Assembly: GCA_035041965.1 (NCBI GenBank)
Contig: JAPYMA010000200.1
Coordinates: forward strand, 1-64,000
From: Anisakis pegreffii
Taxonomy: Eukaryota; Nematoda; Chromadorea; Rhabditida; Anisakidae
DNA length: 64,000 nucleotides
Direction of reading: 5' to 3'
The notes under the pieces were generated by a model that saw only the letters and a program-made list of their open reading frames with translations, was not told the DNA's origin and did no database searches. The translations under genes and the position numbers were made by a program. Of the stretch, positions 10,890-24,138 are shown in pieces. How positions within the stretch are numbered: the stretch's first letter is position 1; each line of letters opens with the position of its first letter.

Positions 10890-13800
10890 TTAATTAATGA
10901 ATAATTTCTTTTAAAGAGTAAACGAGTAGGAATATTATGGCAATATGAAAATAAGAAAGATAAGGAATGGAATTAGTTTAGTAGTGATAAGCCACTAAAT
11001 CAAGCAAAGCTGCAGGCAAGCAGCACACCAATGGTCTAATAAATAACAACTGAAATCTTTCGAGGGTTTGTAGACTTTTATAGAGTTGATTGTGAGTGAT
11101 CAGCATCTAGATTGCATGATTGTTATGTTTATTATTATTGTTGGCAGTGGGAGGCATTCGATGACGAAAGCATAGAAAAAATAATGCAATTTGATACATT
11201 CAATCGAACAAATACTTGAACAGAATAGTAGAGTGCAGCCGCAATACATATGGAATACAATAGCTCATGGAATTGCATTATATTACAAAAATAGATTACA
11301 CTGGTTTACTCGAATAGAACGTATGAATAAGGTGAAATATAATGCGCAATTATGAATAGATTGGCGATTGATTGGTTGGGAGGAAAAAAAGATGAGGCAG
11401 CTGAGGGTATTTGGGTACATTTCGAAATGGAGTTGGAAGTGACACTGAACAAAATAAGTGGTGTTGGCAGAATATAAAGTAATCGCATACTTTTGAAGGA
11501 CCAATTGAGTGAAAAAACAGAACAATTTAATCTGTATTTTGGAAAAAATGAATTATTTTTGCTTGTGTTGAAATTCGGAGGAGAGAAAATGAGTGAGGAA
11601 GGATTGTGTGAGGTGCAATGGAGCTGGTGGTTGAGTTGGACGTATTAGGTGAGACATGAAGTAATTCGTGAACGAGTTGTTGTTAATTTTGAGATTATCT
11701 TTTAGACGAACTTTTAGAGACGAAACACATTTCAAATAAAATTATTTTCGTGAATCATTTTGAAATTTTGAATTGGTTTTGTGTGTTTTCTATGGGATAG
11801 GATTGAATGAGCTAAAATATTCATTCGATTGAATCGATTCAGTTTTGCATTGATACGGAATAATTGAAGACAGAATAAATTAAATGACGATGCAAATGGT
11901 AAATAATATTCAGCATTAAAATTTCGTTAAAAAATAACTTGCGTTTGCTTTATTAGGCTTGTGAAGAAATTCAATGAGAATTAATTGTATATATACAGCA
12001 AATATACTGGTAAAAGCATGGTCTATTGTCATTTACGTATTCATTTCATGAGCAAATGCAGCAACTCATTACGAGTTTAGGCCTCTCGGTTATTATCAAT
12101 ATCACTGACACTGAGATCACATTCTTCCTTTCTTGGCAATCTTCTTTCCGCGCAGCTAACGTTAATAGCGTTAGGAATTATCTGCAGTCGTCATTAGATT
12201 CTAACTGGGATCATTGATATATCTGACAAGCACTATCAGATATCCGTATATATCCGTCATTAAATTCTTGATATATCATTGATATATCTACTCTCCATCC
12301 CAATCATTTCTAGGGAGAGGGATCAGACGGAGCCCGAGAATACACTCCGATTGGTCGATTGAACAACTTAACTATGAATATGGAGTATTTTTTGAGTGAG
12401 ACGTAAGCCGTAAGTGAGACGTGCCTTGCGTCATTTGATGTGCTGACACGTTGTCGCTTTACTATTGATGAATGAAAACAAGTAAAATAGTTATACTGTG
12501 TGACGTATGATAGATAATGTAATTATTTGTTATAGTAATACACTGTACAGAAGCTTAGTTTGTAGTGCTAGCATTAAAAGGATTGTTATGATTTGTATGG
12601 TTATGAGGATGATTGTAATCAATTGTGTTGCTTATAAACGGGGTAATTTGCGTGAAGTGAATAGTTACTGTTAATATTATTCCCATTAGAGCTAAGATCT
12701 TGTTTTACTTGGTCTAATAGCAAATGCAAAAGCAACCATTAGAGTGTGAGAAGAAGTACAGACAGATCAAATTGTAAGTTGAAGCACTAAGCCTAAGCCT
12801 AAGCCTAATCTTGGATCTGAGCATATAGAGGTGTTGAATGAAACGGTTCAGTTCGAATTCAGTTGAATTGATTTGCACAAAAATGTCGTCGATTCAGAAG
12901 AATATAGTGTGAAATTGAATTGCATTGATTTGTGTGTGTATATGTATGCATGAAAAGTGTTTGTAAGTAAACTGAATTAATAGTGGACGCAGGCAGGAAT
13001 TGAAAGTGATGTTAGGATGTAGTTGTAGACTGTTGATTGTGTTTGAACATAACACCAATCATAGTAAAGTAATAGTAATAGTAATGATAGATACTCCAAC
13101 GCAATCGAGAAACCGAATAAACAACTGATTCATCACAACGAACTGATTCATAGAATATGATTCATCGAAGTGTTGTTAAGTGTTCTAAACGAAAGCTCAT
13201 GAACTGTATGCAAATCGTCAATGACAATAGATTTTAAGCTGTCAAGGACGAATTTTCAAATTTTGCCCAGCAAACGTAAACAGAACAATATGCTGCAATG
13301 TGTATGAGTGACGATTGTAACAATACTATTAATAATAATAATAATAGTAGTTAATACCAGAAGTGATAAGAGTAATGAATTTAATTGTGATATTTTAAAA
13401 GGGATATAATCAATAATGCAGATAAAGCATATCTAATAATAGCCATTTGGAATCGTTCCTGGTAATGCTATCTGTCTGCAGTATCGGAAAGGCGACTAGT
13501 TAGAAGGCAGTAAAAAAACTGAAATTTTGATTGAATTTCTTAATAGGGATTAAACTAAGAGGACGAATAAACGTTTTAGATTAGTTTGAAATTGAACGAT
13601 GAGTCAACTTTTTGAATTGAATTTGAATTCTGTCATTATTATTTTCAGTTTGTAGTCGGAACTTATTTGAAATAAGTGAAAATTTAAATTGATGAACTTA
13701 TTTTGTTGTATTGAAGTGTTTTGTGAAGAGCAGAGCGCTGGTCTCGAATAGGTTTTGCATTTGATATTATAGATCATATGGTGATAAAATCAACTCGGAT

Positions 13801-16800
13801 TGTGAGCAGTAAAAATTGTTTGAATGATTATGAGTGGAAAATAAATGAAGAAGATTTTAAAAAATTAATCGATCTGAAAATTGAATTCATAAGAATAATG
13901 ATTATTGAAGTGAATTTGATAGACGAACTGAATGGAATGGATACTGAACGTCAGGGGTATGGTAGTGGGGTATAGTAATGGTGAATTTTAGAAGTGTAAA
14001 CGATAGAATGAGCAAAAAGGGAACAACAGCAATTATTTGAGGATTAATGTTTGATTAGTGAATAAATTACGAACGATAGCAGAGAGCGCAGTGGGATGAT
14101 GATGTTGATTTGGGAAGTTGATGGTGATTTGATGCGGATCAGTGAATCTGAGTTGAGTTGAGTTCATTGAGCTTAAGAGACGGAAGATCAATTGCAGATC
14201 AGATCAGATCATCGATTGATTAGTTAATGAATGATCGATGGATGGAAGAGTTTTATTTGAATTTTGGTGAAGTGATCAGTGACTGATGAAATGTTTGGAG
14301 GGGAGAGCCGTTTGGACTTAATCAAATGATAAATGACTACACAGAGATAATGTGTTGATGGCTTGCTTGATGAGAGAGTATTGTGCTTGTTTAAGCAGCA
14401 AATATGGCTATTGGAATTTGCGGACTTAAGTTCAAAACTGTAGCGTGCACTTGTTATCAATAATAGCATTTGGATTGGGCTTGAATGCATCCTTTGATGT
14501 GTACGTTCAGCAGCAATAATATTGTTGCTGAATGCTTGTTGGTTGTTGGTATGTGCACGTGAACATTATTCATAGATAGTGGTGTATGATGAGTTGTTGT
14601 TGTTGCTTGCTGCTGCTGAAACGTTAGAAAATGGAGTGGTTGAAATTTGCTTGAGCGCAAGAATTTGCACAAGCATGAGGAATATGATGAAAATGTGGAT
14701 GTGAGTGAGTAATGGTTTACTTTTGTAGGATTGTAGACAACAGTATGGTTTGTTTTGAGGATATATGTGCTGCTGTTAATTGCGGTATATGGATGTCAAA
14801 GAGAATAGGAGGAATTCAAGGAATGCAAGCAATTGAGGTGACTCGTGCGATAGCTATGTGATCAACAACAGAGCAAAGCAAGCAGCAGCAGCAGCAGCAC
14901 CTGCTGATCCTTATAAGCAAACGTTTGTAGTATTTTAGTGATTAGACGATTAGCATTGATTACACGCCCACATTGTTTATTTATGTGTACGTATATGGCA
15001 GACAACAAATAAGATTATATAATTGAATATTTATAAGATGAGATTTACAATTAGGTAAGTAACTATCAGGCTCGTAAGATTTGGCTGATTTGCTAGAGTT
15101 CATTTGAAAAGTTTCGTTGTGATCCGCCGTCTTTGAACACAACAGGCTAGCAGATTATCTGAATGATGATCTGTTGTAGAGTTGGGATTGGAGCATGCAA
15201 GTGCAAATTTGGTTGATAGTTTTGCTCGGGGATGAATGTAACATTTAGCATTGCTGAAGATAAATTTATATTGAATGAATCGGATGTAGTAAGGCAAACA
15301 GCAAGAGCAACAGCAGCAGCGAGAGTCTGAGGAGTTTTTGAATTTTAAAAATGGATTAAAATATGCATAGAGAAGAGGAATGGCTGTTGGTTGGTATGTG
15401 CACAGAAATAGATGTGATGATCATTAATGTGATGCTCATTTGGATTGCTCATAAAATATTTATTGTATCAAATCATATTTTAATGTTGCTGATTAAATTT
15501 TTGATTCGGTGAATAGGAATGTGATTATATGTGTGAGATGAATAGCGTGAGAAGGGTGCAAGAAAGGGCGTGCGTTTTGCTTATGTTAATGCCATTTGAA
15601 TTTGTTTGTACTGTAATGCGGTGATATTTACGGATAAGGGATTTGACCAGATCAGGGATCGTTTAGAAGAGGTAGTAGTAGTGAGATTATGAAAGGCAGG
15701 CAGAATTTTTGGAATATCATTCGAATATGTTACTGTTTAGAAAGCTGATATTTTGAGTGATAATTAGGAAATTGTTTGCTCTGATTGGTTTTTAATTGAG
15801 TGATTTGTCATGGAAGTTTGTTTTGGTGTTATTTTTTGAAGCAGTTTGTCGTGAAATTCTGCGATTGTTTGCGTTCGCATTTAAATTTGTGAAGATTAGA
15901 ACGTTTTTGATGTGTTGAGCATTGTTCTAATATCGTTCAGATCAGAGTTTGAACGATTTCGTGCCGTTGTTACTGTTAATAATAATAGTGACATTGTATA
16001 ATAATAATTAAAACTAACCTATTGGTAGATTAGATATGATAGCTGCTGATTAGATTATTCAGTTAGAGGAGATGAGTTAGGAATGGGGAATCGGAAGGAT
16101 CGATGAGACAGTAAGAAGTGCGTTTCTAGATGGAATTTATGCTGGATTTTTATTGGTGGGTGTATGTATGATTGTGAAATTGAACTGAATGGAATGGCAT
16201 TGAATTGCTAAGATATTATGGTGACATTTGTTCACTGAAAAGCTGTTTTAGCGTTGAAATGTCACTGCGAGTAATCAGACAGGAAACTAACCTTGTGATT
16301 ATAGCTCTTATAGTGATCGGAGATGATTATTTTGAAGGTTTTTGAAACGAATAGAAACAGAGTGTGAAAGCGTGCGTGCTAGAGGGGAAGTAGTTGGTGG
16401 TAATGGTAAGAAATTTGAAATTTGAAATGAGAATCGCTCACAGTTGTGGTGCTCAGATAGAGGAGCGGTGATATTTGTAGTGCTGCTGCTGCTGTGCTGT
16501 TCGATGGTGGCTTTTGACTGAATTTCCATAAGGAATGCACATGGATATATGTGTGTGTTGAGTTGAAAGAGAATTTGATTTGAAGAAGAATTGTTTGTTG
16601 TTTGGACAAGAATCGAACGAGCACAATTGAATGGTTGTTTGTTGTCGTGAGAATCTGAGCATTCGGGCAGTTTTTGAGTGTTTGTTTGCAATTGCATTCA
16701 GTAGTCACCGGAAATATCTGATGAATGAATTAGACGGCGATTGATGCTTGAAATGGGTGATGATATGATGTAAGCAACTTTTTGAAATGTTTTGTTTGTT

Positions 16801-17280
16801 TTTGCTTATTTATTTTTTATTTATGCATTTGTTTATTCATTTACACTGTTTATTTATTTATTGAATTCAGATAATTAGTGTGCAAATTCTGTTCAAGATC
16901 AGTCGTCTATTAACGAGCCTTCCTTATGTCAGCAGTGCCTTCCTTATAAGTGTAAAAGTTTAAGCCTAAAGATAAGAGAGAGAGAGAGTTAGATTGGTTG
17001 TGAGCTGTGAGCGGGGTATAACGTTGCACTAGACACGCACAATTGAACAGTCGGTCCTGTGACGGCCATTCGGCTCCATGGTCGAAGTTTACATTGATGA
17101 ACCCGACCGAACGTTTCTAGAATTGATAGTAGTTTGCACGGGTTTTTTATGTATTTTTTGTCAACGATAGATTGTTTTTTATGTGGGTATTGACGATTTG
17201 AAAGAATATTTTGAGTTGTTTTTAGTGAGGAGGCAATTTTAGAATTGATTGTGAAAATGGGATATATAATGGTGAATAGT

Positions 17281-17340
17281 TAGTGGCTATTATTATTATT
17301 ATTATTATTATTATTGTTATTATTGTTATTGTTATTAATG
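17281..17340. repeat. (ATT)n/(GTT)n tract
   Basis: A run of ATT and GTT trinucleotides upstream of the TRABID-like gene. Similar ATT runs fill several of its introns (about 18700, 19630, 20690-20750), so this triplet expands readily in this region. Confidence 0.8.
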
Positions 17341-17637
17341 CCGTTGTTGTTATCGCTCAGAGTTATGAGAGTGATTCACCGAGATGCTATTCATGCTGCG
17401 CATAATGATATCTAGTGATAATGAATGTTGAATATGATATCTGGTGATAATGTGGAGTGATAACTGGGGTGGTACTATTGGTTGGATTTGTTTTATAAAG
17501 ATTTCAGGTTGGATCGGAGGTCGACTTAGAGATAGCGACGAAATTCGTTAATTGTATTTTGTTACCGTGTTGTGGACTGCCGCTGTTGCTGCTGTTGCGA
17601 AATAGATTAGTGAGGGAGAGAAGAGGAGTGAGTTTAA

Positions 17638-20600
17638 ATGACAGCAACACCACCGAAATCGTCATCGTCATCATCACGCAACTTGGAGGATGATCAGTTA
17701 GTAGTGGCTAGAGGTGCTGAAGAAGAAGAAGGTGATAGTAATAAAGAGGCAAACGGTGAAACAGATTCGCAAAAGAAATGGGATTGTAAACGGTGCACGT
17801 ATTCGAACTATCCATCAGCTCAGCTGTGCACAATGTGTAGACAAATGCGACCGGTGATGAGCAATCGACGTGCGGCGACGAGCTGCAGCGATGACTTGAT
17901 GATCAAAGCATCAACCTCAGAGTATTCAGACGGCAGCCGTACCGAATCGTCATCGGGCAGCCACCAACAACGGCATCAGTCATCTCCAGCAGCAGCAGCA
18001 GCAGTAGCAGTGGCAAGCTCATCGCCCAAGAAGGTGTCTCCGATTAGCAGCAGCAACAGTAGCAGTAGCAGCAGCAACAGCAGCACTTCGCCAGTGATAG
18101 AACAAAGCAGCAGCAGCAGCACCAGCAACCTGAGGTCAATAGATCCAGCGGAACGCAGATGGCCGTGTCCAGCATGCACATTCGAGAACGTGCTGCAGGC
18201 CAGTTACTGCAGCATTTGCTCACAGCAACGTCCCGCCATCTATACTGAAGAAGTCCGTCAACTGAAAACGAAATGTTTGTATTAGTTATCATATTCTATT
18301 CAATTGCATTCTGTTCTCGATATGTAAATTGTTATTGAAATGAACGTGTAGTTTGTAGACGAAATGCGTTTAGATGTGACATTATAATCTGAGTTGCCGG
18401 TGCTATTAAATGAGCCACAGTGTGGTGTTGGTCAAGCAAGAAATTGCTCGGTTTAGAATGCAAAACAATGCATCTTATGCACAAAATGATTGAGGTGCTG
18501 AATCAAATCTACTCGATCCGGAGCATATGGAGCGTATTAATAAAGCATTACGTAAGTGGTCATGCTCGTTATGCACATTCAAGAACTGGCCCAATGTTAA
18601 GACGTGCACAATGTGCCGTACGCCGAGACAAAAGGAATCTGCTGTTTCAGGTTCTGTTGAAGATGATTCCGGTAGGTGGTTATTGTTTTGAATTGTTAAC
18701 ATTATTATTATTATTATTATTGTTATTATGAATATAATTGTTTGTAATAATAATTTGAAGGTACTGCATCTGGTTGGAGCACAATTAATAATAATAATAG
18801 TAATAATAATAACAAAAACGGCAATAAAATTAGCAATAATACAACACCTCAACGAAGTGGTAGTAATATGGAAATGACACTTAATGCAAAGAATCGAAAT
18901 AAATCCGAAACGGCGTCCAGAATAACAACGACGATGCATCACGGAGCATCCGAAAGTGGTTACTGTTTAATTTTAAATTGTTTTGTGATGTAGTGATAAT
19001 TGAAATGATAATGACAAGTTGTGAAGAGTTGCGTGCAGTGGCGAAGGACGTATCGAACACGATGGTGATGGGTGCCGAAACGAGGCTGTCACCGTTCGAG
19101 GAGAAGATCTCGTTGTTTGATCGATATCTGGTGCACTTGGAACGCAGTGTTAGTGATTGATTGTATTTATTTGTGTCTATTAGATGTATTATCTATTGAT
19201 TGTATTTATTTATTTGTTTGTTTATAGGCAGATACGGGTTGTTATGCGTTCTTGGAAGCGTTGGCTGGTTTTATGCAGCCGGGCAATGAAAATGGTGATA
19301 AATTCGTGAATTACATCTACGAATACGGTGAATCAAATCGACGCGTAACCGCGTTTGAGGTGCTTTTTTGCATTATTATTAGTAGTAGTGTTGTTGTTTT
19401 TATAAATGCAGCAGTAGTGTTTAATAAAGAATAATGGTTCAGTGTGCACTGGTGAGTGGATTCGACGACGAGCAACAGTGCCCTTACAATCACACTCTGC
19501 TCGAACTGCTGAACGAACGACGGCAAGAGAGTATGAACGATGTAATGCCAACCCTGTTCATCTTCACCAATAATCAGTTCGTCGATTTCCCTGGTACTGG
19601 TCAGTTTTATATTCTTCTATGGGTATTGTTATTATTATTGTTATTATTATTAGTTGTTGTTATTATATTGTATTACTATTGCAGATGTAAATGAACTATC
19701 AACATGTATATATGAGAATATTCGTGCAAAAATTCGTGATGACTACGATATGAGACGAATTGTGAATACGGGAGAACATTTTACATTGCCAGTTGGTAGG
19801 TACTTTTTTAATGTATGCGTTTATTATTATTAATGTTATTATTATTATTGTTGTTGTTATGATTATTGTGATTGTTGTTAGTAATTTTAATTATTGTTTA
19901 AGAGGTGTATAATATGAAACCGTGGTTGACGACGGGTGCTAATCGATTGCGGGTATTTATGGATTTCGATGAGAGACGTAAGTGGAGTGATGGTGGTGTA
20001 GAGCATTTTATTAATGTGGTGATGATAACGTTGCAGAAATAATGAAAACGATTTGTTTTGGTGATACATTAAGTGTGGACAATTTATTGGGTGCTAACGT
20101 GTATGCACCGGTATTGTTATGTAATCGAGGTGGAGGGCATAGTCTGGTGGATGCAGCATCGCAGGTGAGTGTGGATTTGGAGGGTTATTGAATGGAATAA
20201 TGTTGTGTATTGAAGGCAATGTGGGGTGTGCTCGATCAGCATGATTACTTACGTGATGCCATTTACCATACTCTTTGTATGAAGGAGTCAATGTGAGTGG
20301 TTGTTGTTGTTTAGTTTTGAATGTGAATTTGAATTTGTTATATTTGGATGGTGGCTGCTTTTTAAAGATTCCGCAATCGATGGGCCACATCACTGTTGAA
20401 AATGGGTATGAAATTGGACGTGTGGCTGATGGAACGGTGTTGGGCAAGTATCATGGATTGTCATGAGCCTGGAACAGCCATGGAACAGGTCAGTTACATT
20501 TGCAGGTGGATGTCTTATTTTTATGTGAATCAAGTTTCAGATTCACGTTCTTGTGCTAGCGCAAGTGTTGAATCGTCCAATCGTTGTGCTGCCAATGGAA

Positions 20601-22153
20601 TCGGCGCGTTTATATTTGAGACGTCCCAGTGCGACCATAAGACGTGCGACATTGAAACACCCGTTTGAAGGTTCTATTTGAGGGCTTATTATTATTATTG
20701 TTATTATTATTATTGTTATTGTTATTATTATTGCTGTGATTGTTATTATTATTAAAATAGGTGATATTTTGAAGGATTTTATCCGCAACTGCCATCGATG
20801 AACAGTTATCGATGTTGTTCACCGTTATTTTTGGCCTTTTCGAATGGCAGTTTCTATGCGCTCGTGTTACCATCACAACAGCCGAAAAGTCTAGCGATCA
20901 GTAAGTGTTTGAATATAGGTTTGATGAGATGCAATAGCAGTTCTCTTCATTTTTGGGTTTTCACTGCTGATGAGAGGAGAGAGGCATAAATGAATTCGTG
21001 ATGGGTTGCTTGGTTGGTAAATTTATTGATGATGAAAAACAAACTGCAGAATATGATCATCATCATCATCATCAGCAGCAACAGCCAACTAGTCCAGCAA
21101 GAAGCAATGGGCCATCAGCTGCTCAAAACGCCACTTCATTGAATAGAAGGACAACAACAACTGCAACTGCAACTGACCAAGACACTAACAAAACAGGTAG
21201 AGTAGTAATGGTTTTTTTTGTGACATAGCAGCAATGAACAATATATGCAATATTGAAGGTTATGGATGTGCATATGAAGGGCATAATCTTAATGAGAATT
21301 CAAATCAAAGCGCACATCCGAAGCGAAACGAAGGCGTAGTGAGGCGCTTAGAGGAGGATGAGGAGGACGAGGTGAAACAACGACAACGGCGTTTAATACA
21401 TCGACACGTGTTGTGTCCTTGTAATGAGCTGCAAGACTATGTGCAGTTTGCATTCGATAGAGCCGAAGCAGAGCGATTCGTGCGCGATGGGATGTGGTAC
21501 GATGAGGACGATGAGACTGGAACCAAGTGGTTCTATCACTCGATGGTGACCATGCCGAAAGAAGGAACACCTCGTCGAGTTGCTGCCACGCATAGTGCTG
21601 CTAGTGTAGCATGTGAACAGCCGATAACGCAGTCTTCTAAAAACGTGGCCATTGAAACGATAATATCGATATCGTCAAGTTGTTCATCGACAATTAAGCC
21701 ATCGAATTCTGCTGCAGATCATGTTAGTGGTGGTAGTGTGAATGATGAGCATTTAGCAAGAACACAAGAAGTGGATGAAGCAGTTTCGGTGGGTATGGAT
21801 GGAGAGACGAACGAGAACGAGCTGACATTGACCGATTTGAGCAGTTTATTGTGGAGTGGGTTTTGGTTTTATTATTGCGATTGATGCGTTCGTTTATTTA
21901 TTTGAGAAGTTAGTGAATGGTGTGTGTGTGTTGCAGAGAACTGGCTGATGAAACATTTCCCGAGAAGTATCCGAGGTGCGCCGTCTTCTGAGGTGTGTAA
22001 GTTAGCTGTTTGTTTTGGTATTTGGTGTTTTATATTTGATGATTGAGCGAATGGTTTTGAAATGTTTGAGTTGAGGTAATAGCACTGTGATTTTGATAGT
22101 TTAAGGAAGACAGATTGACCATCAAGAAAGCACCGTCGTCATCACCTGATTAG
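17638..22153 (+). CDS. ZRANB1: TRABID/ZRANB1-like protein with a dead OTU domain
   Basis: Seventeen exons, phases closing exactly to 1023 residues: 17638-18274, 18495-18671, 18761-18958, 18994-19148, 19228-19359, 19443-19593, 19685-19795, 19903-19977, 20037-20164, 20216-20292, 20368-20488, 20541-20670, 20775-20900, 21050-21196, 21259-21855, 21937-21992, 22100-22153. An in-frame TAA directly precedes the ATG. Three NZF ubiquitin-binding fingers have all Cys ligands (50/53/64/67, 177/180/191/194, 236/239/250/253), followed by an AnkUBD-like region (about 350-550) and an OTU domain (about 550-735). TRABID cleaves K29/K33-linked ubiquitin chains using Cys443 and His585. Here those positions are Ser581 (GGGHSLVDAASQAMWG) and Ser723 (NGSFYALV). 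The fold markers IHVLVLAQVLNRPIVV and EPGTAMEQ are kept. The model predicts a ubiquitin-binding pseudo-deubiquitinase. The C-terminal 290 residues are mostly novel. Poly(A) candidate AATAAA at 22873. Confidence 0.85.
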
Positions 22154-24138
22154 AGAGGAATTGAAGTTGAGTTGAAGCTCACTTTCGAGCTGATTGATAG
22201 CCGCCACCTAATGGAATCGGTGGATTGGATTGTTCATTGATTGGTTTGGTTTGGTTTCTTCCTCCCTGTTTGGCCTTATGTATTGACGGTTTAGATTTGT
22301 GACATTTTTACAATTATGGCGTTATTATTATTATTAAAATCGTATTACATATAGTATAATCAGTGAAACAAGTAAGTGTATAAGTAACAGTTCGTGCGTG
22401 CATCTGGCTATGACGATGCTTAAATGAGTGGATCGATACGATTATTGTTATAATGATTAGTATTGATAGGATTTGTTTGTGTGTATGTAAATGGTTTTAT
22501 TATTATTGTGGTTTTAGTAGTTGCGTGTTATTTAATTAATTGTTTTTAATTAAATGATTGATGAAAATGATTATTAAGAATATCATAATAACTCGAAAAG
22601 TCTTTCTCATCTGTGTTATTATCAAGCAATTTGTTACGGTGAATTAGATGTCCTCTTTTTATGTTTAGATTTGAAGCTGTAAATGATTTGAGTGTGTATT
22701 ATTGTTTATTATTATTATTATTATTGTTCGTGATGCAAAACAATTCGTTTCGGCAAATAATGGTTTAGTGATACTGTTTGATGGTTGATGTCAGTTATTT
22801 TTAGTGTTATTATTATTATTATTATTGTTATTATTATTACTATGATGATGGTTATTTTGATTCTTATTGCTGAATAAAGAAGGGAACATGTGCATGGGGA
22901 GAGAATGCCGAAGAACTTTTAATATTATGTTTTGTTATTGTTTCATTTTTAGTATTATTATTGTTGTTATTATTTTTATTATTGTCGTTGTTTTAATGCT
23001 GCCGTTGTTATAGTTTGAGGTGTGTTTGTTTTGTTAGTAGTAAGAGAAGAATACGTTACGTTTAAGTGATTGACTGGTTTTTGGTTTGTCTGTTTTGTAT
23101 GTGAACTTAATGAGAAGCTAATTGAAGATTGTGATGAGAGATTAGTGGCGTAGTGATTTGGATTGTTGGAGTTTGGCTCGTTTGGTGGTTGTTGAATGTA
23201 AGTTGATTTGAAATTATCATTATTAGTATGTGCTGCTTGTTGGTGTTATCAGTATGACTGGTAGTTATCAGTTAGAGGTGATTTGAGCAGTCAGTGATTT
23301 GCTGTGATCATCGTAGAGGTTCCGGTCAGTGATTTGCTGTGATCGTAGAGGTTAGTTATTATCTTTATTATTGTTGTTGTTGTTGTTAAATACGACGTAG
23401 AGGAGTGCACTGCATTCAATAATTTCTTTATCAATATTATATATTTATTTATTTGTCTATATGCACATGGTTAGTTTGCTAATTGAAGAGCAGTAAGCAG
23501 CAACAATGGCGATTTGTAAATACAGTACAATTACAGTGATATAACAGTAAGCAGGGGTATTGATAACACAACTGTATGAATGGTTGTTATCACTGGTGAT
23601 AGATACCTACCCAAACAGAAAGTATTGGGCAAGGGGAATCGTATTGATAATATGAATATGAATTTTAACAAATAACAACAACAACAACAACGTATAACAG
23701 GTAAGAAGGAAGGCATTATATGAAATTCATCAAGAAAAGTTGATTGATTGTTAACGTGATCGACTAGGCGTTAATGTACACTGAACATTATTCATTGAGT
23801 TATGATAAGAATTAATATAGCAACAATTAACAATAATAGAATGAGCATTTGTTTGGTAAAGCAGCTTTAGAAGTTTGTTTGTTTGGGTTTAGTAAGAACT
23901 GCTTATTGATTGTGTGATGCAGTGTTTGTTCGATCCGGTCCGGTCAGGTCCGAGATTCAGGTTGTGGTATCATTAGGGTTGGCATGGGATCTAGATGGGA
24001 TCATAGGAATGGAATCTGGGTCGCCATCAACTTCAGAGTGAACGGATCAACACAGTGGTGACAATGGATGAGAATGTTTTCTTAAAGCTTGATGAGGTGA
24101 AATGAGATGAGAGTTTGAGCAGACTTTGGGAGAGTTGA
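22154..24138. other. Intergenic spacer between convergent genes
   Basis: The TRABID-like gene (plus) and the Ig/FN3 gene (minus) end facing each other here. The interval holds ATT-rich runs, a plus-strand AATAAA at 22873-22878 and minus-strand polyadenylation-like TTTATT motifs near 23445-23455. A short direct repeat (GTCAGTGATTTGCTGTGATC) occurs at about 23290-23345. No exon seen. Confidence 0.5.
22873..22878 (+). terminator. Candidate poly(A) signal of the TRABID-like gene
   Basis: AATAAA about 720 nt after the stop codon in the correct orientation, in AT-rich DNA. Chance occurrence is possible. Confidence 0.3.

Larger units (their letters stand above)
10579..17637. other. 7-kb gene-free spacer
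   Basis: No supported exon. Contents are AT-rich low-complexity DNA, an (ATCT)n run (10865-10889), CAG tracts near 14881 and 15310, an ATT/GTT-rich run near 17290-17340, and a fragment at about 12124-12200 related to one at about 63291-63366. A short GC-richer stretch at 17040-17110 contains a small open frame (ATG at 17078) that could be a 5' exon or part of the promoter region of the TRABID-like gene. Confidence 0.4.

Noticed and set aside
16308..16708. Overlapping minus-strand frames of up to 129 residues
   Set aside because: Low-complexity Thr/Asn/Ser composition in three overlapping frames, with no splice-consistent neighbours.
17976..18292. Minus-strand poly-Leu and poly-Cys frames
   Set aside because: Antisense shadows of the Ser-rich first exon of the TRABID-like gene.
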